This document shows, one piece after another, positions 1 through 6,600 of a stretch of DNA of 48,880 nt. Made by a program: the position numbers and the translations under genes. The notes under the pieces are model-generated. The model was not told where the DNA came from. It ran no database searches and saw only the letters and a list, made by a program, of their open reading frames with translations. The stretch is from Streptomyces griseoflavus (GTDB taxonomy: Bacteria; Actinomycetota; Actinomycetes; Streptomycetales; Streptomycetaceae). Each line of letters opens with the position of its first letter. Position 1 is the stretch's first letter. The DNA lies in NCBI RefSeq assembly GCF_014649995.1, contig NZ_BMUC01000006.1, forward strand, positions 54,646 through 103,525, written 5' to 3'.

Positions 1-288
1 AGGGCCGGGCTCGTGGAGTCCCGGCGGGGCGTGGGCGCGGGCTGGTCGCTGGCGCGCGAGCTGGAGTCGATGACCCTGCTCGACGTGTACGAGGCAGTGG
101 AACCCGGCCCGCTGTTCGCGATGCACCGCACCACCCCGGACCAGGGATGCGTGGTGGGTCACGGCATCCAGCCGGCAATGCGGGGCATCTACCAGGACAT
201 CGAGGAGACCCTGAGACACGAACTGGCCCGCGTCACGCTCGAGAAGGTACTCAGGGACGTACTCGCGGCACCTCGCCAGCCTCTCTGA
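1..288 (+). CDS. Rrf2-family transcriptional regulator, C-terminal part
   Basis: The frame is open from the first base, so the start lies outside the window and only the last 95 or so residues are seen. They read as the end of an Rrf2-type winged-helix regulator: the wing with a GWSLARE stretch, then TLLDVYEAVEPGPLFAMHR and the dimerisation helix ending at DVLAAPRQPL. Family members bind DNA as dimers and often sense redox or nitric oxide through an Fe-S cluster held by cysteines in this part. Only one cysteine (in DQGCVVG) is visible, so a cluster is not expected; the non-cluster members are usually repressors of a neighbouring oxidoreductase gene, which would lie to the left. The family call is firm; the target is unknown. 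Confidence 0.8.
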   Translation, partial: RAGLVESRRGVGAGWSLARELESMTLLDVYEAVEPGPLFAMHRTTPDQGCVVGHGIQPAMRGIYQDIEETLRHELARVTLEKVLRDVLAAPRQPL

Positions 289-351
289 TCAGATGGGCGA
301 CCCCGTGCGAACCGTAGGGTTCGGCGTGGGTTCTGCCCACCGGGGCGGAGT

Positions 352-560
352 GACGTGAGCGTGGAGACAGAATCCCGCGCCGAACGCGTTGGATCCACCG
401 CCGGAACAGACGGCGGGCGCAGGCCGAGTTCACCGCGGACCAGGCCGTACTCGTCCAGCGGCTCTACGCCGACGAGCGGGAGAAGACCGTCCAGCAGATC
501 CCCGGCAGATCCGGCGTGCCCCGTTTCACGGTGCACGGGCGCCTCGACAAGCCCAGACCG
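352..560 (+). pseudogene. Possible serine recombinase C-terminal HTH remnant
   Basis: In one frame this stretch reads RRAQAEFTADQAVLVQRLY, then ADEREKTVQQIPGRSGVPRF and TVHGRLDK, which resembles the helix-turn-helix at the end of resolvase/invertase-type serine recombinases (a tri-helical domain with a KTVQQIA..GVSR.TVYRHLDK pattern). There is no start codon with a ribosome site and no catalytic domain upstream, and the frame then runs into low-complexity sequence. It is best seen as a decayed mobile-element fragment. It could also be the HTH of a transposase. Confidence 0.35.
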
Positions 561-654
561 TCCCCCGCCAGGCCCAGAAGGCTGCGACCGCCCACCCAGC
601 CGGACAGCCGCACAGCCGGACAGACCATCAGCTGCCGCAATGATCGGCAGACCC

Positions 655-1485
655 TCAGGCCAGGACGTCGACGCGCCCCGAGCACGCCCGCTGAATGGCC
701 TGCAGGTCCGCCCGCGCAGGGCCGGCTCTTCCGCCGTGGACAGCTGTCCGCACCTTCGCCTCGATCTCAGCCACCACCTCGTCGGTGAGGAACGGCAAGC
801 CGATGCGGCGGTAGCCGGTGTCCACGGGCGTGGACAGGCCGAGCTTGACGGCGTCCCAAGCCCGCAGCGCCGCTTTCTGCTCGTCGGTGTGGCCGCCGCC
901 CGCCTGCCGCCCGCCGCGCAGCCGCCGGATCCAGGGCTTCGCCGTGCTCGTCGTGCTGCGGCTGCGTGCCTGGTCGAGCTCGTCGAGGTCTCTCAGCAGG
1001 GTCTGTGTGTCGGCGTGGATCTGCGTGCACAGCTTCCGCGCCCGGGCGAATGTCTTGTGGGTGACCACCGCAGCGGTCACCACGAGCGTCAGGCCAGTGG
1101 AAATCAGAGGCACCGGGTGCGTGGCGACGAACCGTGCCCCCAGGAAAGCCACCACGGCGAAGATGCCGGTCACGTTCGCCAGCGCCCGGAAGACAGCCGC
1201 TCGCTGGATACGGCTCGCGAGCCGCTCCAGGACGTGGTCCTTCGGCTCGGCGATCCGAGACAGGATCGTCAGCGCGATGTAGATCAGTGCCAGCGAGAGC
1301 GCGGCCTGCCGGTAGTTGACCGGCTGCGCCGTGCCGTCGAAGACCTTGACCAGACTGACGATCGGGCCGGGGACCGCGAAGCTCCCGACGATGAACAGGA
1401 TCGCGAAGATTTTGAGGATGCCCTCACGGAGATGGTTCGCCTTCAGGTAGCGGTTCAGGGCTGGCATCCCGGAAAGTGCCACCAC
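655..1485 (-). CDS. Four-helix membrane protein of unknown function
   Basis: A 276-residue protein with four hydrophobic helices in its first 150 residues: GILKIFAILFIVGSFAV, QAALSLALIYIALTILS, a helix at FRALANVTGIFAVVAFLGA and one at PLISTGLTLVVTAAVV. A polar cytoplasmic tail of about 120 residues follows, with a predicted helical stretch (KTFARARKLCTQIHADTQTLLRDLDEL) and an Arg/Gly-rich linker. I do not recognise the family. The start could be the GTG at 1485 or the ATG at 1467; neither has a strong ribosome site. It lies between a regulator tail and IS debris, reading leftward, with no partner gene. Confidence 0.55.
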   Translation of the reverse strand: MVALSGMPALNRYLKANHLREGILKIFAILFIVGSFAVPGPIVSLVKVFDGTAQPVNYRQAALSLALIYIALTILSRIAEPKDHVLERLASRIQRAAVFRALANVTGIFAVVAFLGARFVATHPVPLISTGLTLVVTAAVVTHKTFARARKLCTQIHADTQTLLRDLDELDQARSRSTTSTAKPWIRRLRGGRQAGGGHTDEQKAALRAWDAVKLGLSTPVDTGYRRIGLPFLTDEVVAEIEAKVRTAVHGGRAGPARADLQAIQRACSGRVDVLA

Positions 1486-1950
1486 CCATCCGCTGATGAA
1501 GAGGAACTTACCCAGCCCCCGCTGGCCGTCCCGGAAGAGCAGGTCGCCGTATGCTCGCGAACCCGAGGGGGAGCAGAGCGAGTTGCCCGTAGGTGCGCAC
1601 GGTGCGGACCGTTGTCATGGGCCCACTGTGCGAGACCGCACCGGTCGGCCGTGCTGATTTTGAGGTAGGCCAGAGGGTTTCGGCGCCGTACGACGGTTGT
1701 TGGTTCGCTTACCTGCCCGCGCCGCGCTCGGATTGCGCCTGCCGTCAGCCGCTGCTCGGAGACATGCCTGCCCCGACCCGCCCGCGCGTGGGCTTTCGCA
1801 GGCCAGTGACCGGCTGGTGAGTGATCGGCCGACGATTTACTACCAACCCATTGACTGTTCCGAGCCGAACGGCGTTGATCGAACCTGAGGGATACCGTTG
1901 ACACCGGTACAGCTCGTCACGACTGCCGATCAGGTAAGGGCTCTTTCCCG
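1486..1950. other. Non-coding stretch, no gene seen
   Basis: About 465 bases with no reading frame that has Streptomyces codon bias in any frame. The last 100 bases are AT-richer than the surroundings and carry TTGAC-like words around 1852 and 1897, but no convincing paired promoter. It probably became isolated when the IS fragments to its right arrived. Confidence 0.4.
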
Positions 1951-2136
1951 GATTGCTGCCCGCTGCACCGCATCGTCTTCACCCGGCTACGTCACGACCC
2001 ACGCACCCTGGCGTACTACGAAAGCCGCACCCAGGAGGGCAAGACCCGACGTAAGATCATCCGATGCCTCAAGCGGTATGCGGCCCGCGAGGTCTTCAAC
2101 CTAGTCAGACCAGTGTCCAGCACCCCCGCGTCATAG
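1951..2136 (+). pseudogene. IS110-family transposase C-terminal fragment
   Basis: The plus strand encodes LHRIVFTRLRHDPRTLAYYE, then SRTQEGKTRRKIIRCLKRYA and AREVFNLVRP before a TAG stop at 2134. This is the end of the C-terminal Transposase_20 region of IS110 transposases (the ALHRI..RLRHD.RT..Y..R...GK...E..R.LKR...RE motif). The N-terminal DEDD nuclease domain and most of the rest are absent, so it is dead. It points opposite to the other IS110 fragments nearby (2288-2455, 2869-3120, 9436-9690). Confidence 0.75.
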
Positions 2137-2153
2137 GGGCGTCCTGGAGCATG

Positions 2154-2284
2154 CCCACGAAGCAGCGGCCGTCCACCGTGTCGCTAGCCGCACGGCTGGG
2201 CACCGACTCCAAGACCGTGTGGAACTGGCTGCATGGAAAGTCGCGGCTGTCGGCGGGCGGCCCCACCAGCTCCTTCGAGAACAA
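2154..2284 (+). other. Orphan fragment with a helix-turn-helix-like stretch
   Basis: From an ATG at 2154 the frame reads RPSTVSLAARLGTDSKTVWN followed by WLHGKSRL, which looks like part of a helix-turn-helix (ARLG.D.KTV..WL). It then runs straight into the antisense of the IS110 remnant that begins at 2285, so it is a broken piece rather than a gene. The parent family is not clear. Confidence 0.2.
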
Positions 2285-2287
2285 GGC

Positions 2288-2455
2288 GGCGTTCGCCTGT
2301 CGGTCGCCGCCGTAGTTGAGCCGGCGCGTGCGCCGTCGGCCGGAGGAGTACTCGATGGGGCTGACTCCGCAAAGGGCAGCAAAGGATGCCTCGGTGTTCA
2401 GCCGCTCGGGACGTCGCCCGTCATGGCTGCGATCGCGAATTCAGCGTCCCTGAGA
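2288..2455 (-). pseudogene. IS110-family transposase remnant, left repeat
   Basis: The minus strand reads GRRPERLNTEASFAALCGVS, then PIEYSSGRRRTRRLNYGGDR and QANAAL, the central Transposase_20 motif of IS110 transposases (GD.PERL.SEAAFA.LCG..P...SSG...R.RLN.GGDRQAN.AL). The first few codons are out of frame with the upstream TGD part, so there is a frameshift near 2430. The same frameshift is seen in the right-hand copy. After QANAAL the sequence changes abruptly into unrelated DNA at about 2287. Confidence 0.75.
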
Positions 2456-2529
2456 ACAGCGCTGGAAGACAAACTGCATGACGAGCCGAACGCGTCACGC
2501 GGGCACGCACAGTCAACTTCACAGTGATG

Positions 2530-2553
2530 CCCCACCGAAGCGCTCCGGTGGGG
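2530..2553. terminator. GC-rich hairpin inside the left repeat
   Basis: CCCCACCG at 2530-2537 pairs with CGGTGGGG at 2546-2553 around an 8-base loop. There is no run of T on either side, so it may be a terminator of the actinomycete kind or just a conserved structural piece. The right repeat has an even better version. Confidence 0.45.
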
Positions 2554-2728
2554 CTTCGTCTCATGGCTCCAGGTGGAGGCCCGCCAAGGATGCTCCCCGG
2601 CGGGGCCTCGATCTACACCGGCGCTGTCACGCGTCTGTCACCAGCTACGCCGACGCCACCGGACCGCAAAGCCCTGACCTGCTACAACGCGCACACCATG
2701 GACTGGCATGGACGCCGATAGACGGTCT

Positions 2729-2836
2729 CTACAACCTGTGCCATGTGGTGCCCAGTGAGGGACCCAGGATCAGGACCGGGGCGTCTTCTGGCCCGTCGAA
2801 GCGGTATTGCAGGGTGTTCGGTGGTGTCTCACTCAC
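2729..2836 (-). pseudogene. 5' remnant of 3-oxoadipate enol-lactonase (pcaD/pcaL-like), left copy
   Basis: A GTG at 2836 with a GAGAGGG ribosome site eight bases upstream starts a frame that reads VSETPPNTLQYRFDGPEDAP, then VLILGPSLGTTWHRL and a TAG stop. The first 33 residues match the N-terminus of the alpha/beta-hydrolase that opens 3-oxoadipate enol-lactone in the beta-ketoadipate pathway, up to the oxyanion segment GPSLGTTWH. The remaining 220 or more residues, including the nucleophile serine, are gone; the break falls after codon 33. The same remnant lies at 9972-10079. Confidence 0.65.
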
Positions 2837-2868
2837 GTCCCGCACCCTCTCACGTCTCACGGACGCCC

Positions 2869-3285
2869 CTAAAACGCAGGGGTGCGGGAAGCCGGTCTGA
2901 CCAGGTTGAATACCTCGCGGGCTGCGTATCGCTCGAGGCGTCGGATGATCTCGCGTCGGGTCTTGCCCTCCTGGGTGCGACGTTCGTAGTACTTCTTGGT
3001 GCGCGGGTCGTGACGCAGGCGGGTGAAGACGATGCGGTGCAGGGCGGCGTTGGCCTGCCGGTCTCCGCCGTGGTTGAGCCGGCGCGTGCTCCGCCGGCCG
3101 GAGGAGTACTCGATGGGGCTGGTCCTGCGGACCCAGGTCCTCACCGTCTCCGCTGAACCGATCCCCAGCTTGGCCGCGACCGCCTTCATCGCGGCCCACT
3201 CGGTGGGGCAGTCCGGGCGGATCTCCGCAACCATGCGCACCGCGCGCTCGCGAAGCTCGGGAGGGTAAAGGGACGGACGTGCCAT
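2869..3285 (-). pseudogene. Chimeric ORF: IS3 OrfA N-terminus joined to IS110 C-terminus
   Basis: A single open frame of 138 residues made of two unrelated transposase pieces. Residues 1-54 (MARPSLYPPELRERAVRMVA through the SAETVRTWVRR helix) are the helix-turn-helix OrfA start of an IS3-family element. Residues 56-138 (SPIEYSSGRRSTRRLNHGGD, then the ALHRIVFTRLRHD and GKTRREIIRRLERY motifs) are the IS110 Transposase_20 end. The junction is near 3120. The frame is uninterrupted and has an ATG, so it could be translated as a DNA-binding fusion, but it lacks both a DDE and a DEDD catalytic domain. Most likely a recombination scar. Confidence 0.7.
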
Positions 3286-3607
3286 GACTCGATCCTCTCA
3301 GGGGAATCGAGCCTCCATCAGACGAGTAGTTCAAGCAGCCGGTTCTTTCGTTTTATGCCCGCTACCTTCTCTTATCTCTCCGTCAAAGGTCCGTTTACCC
3401 GCCTCACCTCGCACTTTGAATCACTTTCGCGCCATAGCGAGTGGCCAAGCGGAGCCCTTCGGTCACGCAGCCAGCGAACTCATGGCCAAGGCGATTGGGG
3501 ACCTCGTCGGGTTTCGGCCCCGCTTCCCACGGCACGTTAGTTCGAGGGTTTGCCTGATCATGCATCACCGCGACGTCTCTTCACTCCTGACTCACAGGTG
3601 ATGCACT
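3286..3607 (+). promoter_or_regulatory. Upstream region of the RHS gene
   Basis: About 320 bases between the IS3 start and the RHS start, noticeably AT-richer than the flanks around 3335-3450. I see no gene: a 105-codon frame here has poor codon bias. It must carry the RHS promoter, but no pair of hexamers is convincing. The RHS ribosome site is AGGTGA at 3597-3602. Confidence 0.45.
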
Positions 3608-6600
3608 GTGCGCACACAAGCGCGAAGACTTGTCACGGTCGCTCTGGCCCTGGCATTGCTGGCAATAGCGGGTGTCGCCCCCTCCTGGGCGTCCCCAGGG
3701 GGCCAGCCTCACTCCGCGGGCACCGCGGTCATCGCACAGGCGCAGGCCCGCACAGCTGCGGATCTGCCCAAGCCCCCCAGGCCGATGACGCTGGCCGAGC
3801 GCCGCAAGCAGCTCGACGAGGACCGGCACGAACGGTCCCCGATGCGCGACTACATGAACGCGCCGGAGCGGGCACCCAAGGGTAAGCCCCACAGTCGACC
3901 GGACACAGACCGCCTCGAACGCGGTCCCGCCGCCGAGTCGAAGGTGGCTGTGCAGCCCTTCGCAGCGGCGGCCGAGAACCCGACCTCAGTGTCGTCCTGG
4001 GCCACCGCGTACCCGGGCATGCTGTCGATCGGCGGGCAGGTGAAGCTGCCCAAGCGGGGGGACTCGTACACCGGCATGTGGCTGTACGTCCTGGACGAGG
4101 GCGGCTCCCCGGTCGTCCAGCAGGAGATCAAAAAGGCGGCGGACGACCCCAGCGGCGCCACCCCCGACACCGGGGCCTGGTGCTACGACTGGTGGTCGAG
4201 CAACTCCTACCCCACCGACCAGTGTTTCTGGTGGGCCGGCAGCGCGCTGGGCGGCATCCTCCAGGACGGTAAGAAGTACTACGCCTGGGTCTTCCTCAAC
4301 AGCGCCGACGGGACGTCGAGCCCCGGCGGGACCACCTCGCCGCTGGTGGAGGCGTTCTACACTCCGGTGATCCCTGGAGCGCAGGCGGGCATCTGCACCT
4401 GCTACGCGCAGGCGCACCGAGCAGACCCGGTCAACACGGCCACCGGCATGTTCTTCGAACAGCTCACCGACGCCTCCCTGGTGAGCCCCGGTGTGCCTCT
4501 GGCCCTGGAGCGCACCTACCGCTCCGATGCGAGCGCCGTCGGCCTGCTGGGGCGCGGCTGGGCGACGCCGTTCGACGCGAAGCTGGCACTCGCGACAGGG
4601 AAGGTGACTTACCGGGCGGACGACGGGGCGTCGTTCGTCTTCACCCAGAACAGTGACGGCACCTACACCGCCCCGGCGGGTTCTGCGGCCAAGCTGGTCA
4701 AGGGCACGAGCACCTACACGATCACCACGTCAGACCACACCAAGCGGACGTTCAACAGCAGCGGCCAGCTCACTTCCGTGGTCGACAGAGTCGGCAAGGG
4801 GCTGAGCCTGACGTACGCGTCGGGCACGCTCGCCTCTGTCAGGGACGCCGCCGGGCGCACCACCACCTTCACGCCCCATGCCGACGGACTGCTGTCCAAG
4901 GTGGGCCTGCCGGACGGCACGTCCGTGTCGTACGGCTACACCGGCGGTCTGCTGACGTCGGTGACCGACCCGGCCGGCAGGACGTCGTCGTACGCCTACG
5001 ACGCGAACAAGCGACTGTCCTCCTACACGGACCCGGCGGGCGGCAAGGTCACCAACGTCTACGACACCGCGGGCCGTATCAAGTCCCAGACCGACCAGAA
5101 CGACAAGACCACCACGTTCACCTGGGACGGCAAGAGCGAGTCGCACACCACGGCGCCCGACGGCGGCGTGTGGACCGACGTGTACGCCGGCAACGTCCTG
5201 ATGGAAACCATCGACCCGTACGGCAAGAGCATCGCCTACGACTACGACCGCCATCTGCGGCCCGTCGCCATCACCGACCAACGCGGCAACACCACGGAGA
5301 TGACGTACGACAGCGCCGGGCGGATGCTCACCCGCAGCGCCCCCTCCGCGCTCGGTTACGTGGAGAGCTGGACCTACGACGCCGCGGGCAACATCACCAG
5401 TCACACCGACGGCCGCAAGAACAAGACGACGTACACCTACAACACATCGAACCAGCTGACGTCCACCACGGATCCGCTGGGCGGCAAGACCGGCTACACG
5501 TACACCCCGCTCGGCTCGCTGGAAACCGTGACGACGCCACGTGGCAAGGTCACCACCTACGGCTACGACACGGCCGGCAACCGGACCTCGGTCACCACGC
5601 CGCTGGGTGAGAAGACGACGTTCACCTACGACAAGGCCGGCCGGATCCTCACGAAGACGGACCCGCGCGGCAACGTCACCGGCGCCGACCCGGCCGACTT
5701 CACCACGACGTACACCTACGACGGCCGCGGCCTGCTCAGCTCGGCCACCGACCCGCTGGGCCGCACCACGACCTACCAGTACAACGGGGCCGAGCAACTG
5801 ACGTCGGCCAAGAACCCGGCGGGCGACACCACCACGTTCACCTACGACGACGCCGGACACCTCACCCGGACCACCGACCCAGCCGGCAACTCCGTCACCC
5901 GCACCTATGACGCGAGCGGACGCCTGTCCTCCCAGACCGACGCGACCGGAGGCAAGACCACCTATACCTACGACAAAGTGGGACGCCTGCTGAGCAGCGT
6001 CTCGCCGCGCGGCAACGCCACCGGCGCCGACCCGGCCGCGCACACCACGAGTTACACCTACGACGCGGCCGGCAACACCATCAAGGTCACCGGCCCGACC
6101 GGCGCGTCCACCACCACGACCTACGACGCCATCAACCGGCCCCTCACGGTCACCGACCCGCTGGACCACACCACCAGCTACACCTACGACGCCAACGACA
6201 ACGTCACCAAGATCACCGACGCCGCAGGCGAGACGGTCACCTCCGTCTACGACAAGAACAACCGGCTGACCAGCAGTACCAATCAGCTGGGCAAAATCAC
6301 CACCAACGCCTACGACGCCGACGGCAACCTGCTCAGCCGCACCTCCCCGCTCGGCCACAAGTCGAGCTGGACCTACGACGGTGACGGGCGCCAGGCCACC
6401 GCGGTCGACCCGCGCGGCAACACCACCGGCGCAGACCCGGCCCAGTACACGACCACCTACGGCTACGACCCGGCCGGCAATCCCACCACGGTCACCGACC
6501 CACTCCGCGGCGTGACCACCACCGCCTACGACGCCGTGAACAACGTCGTCAAGCAGACGGACGCCGACAAGCGCGCCACCGCCTACGGCTACGACAAGCT

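Larger units (their letters stand above)
2285..2861 (+). repeat. Left copy of a 577-bp direct repeat flanking the RHS locus
   Basis: This segment matches 9526-10104 in the same orientation along its whole length, with scattered substitutions and very few indels. Both copies hold, in the same order, an IS110 transposase remnant (minus strand), a GC-rich hairpin, about 170 bp of unassigned DNA and the first 35 codons of a 3-oxoadipate enol-lactonase (minus strand). Both end at the same word, CACGTCTCACG, after which the sequences diverge. The last 170 bp of the repeat are nearly identical. The two copies are about 7.2 kb apart and enclose the RHS toxin and its immunity candidate. Confidence 0.85.

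Noticed and set aside
355-1668. A 437-codon open frame on the plus strand
   Set aside because: It is the antisense of the membrane protein gene at 655-1485 and has Arg/Ala/Pro-rich shadow composition with no domain.
2524-2721. A possible small gene in the repeat ending NAHTMDWHGRR
   Set aside because: The right copy has frame-breaking differences over the same segment, so it is not under coding constraint.
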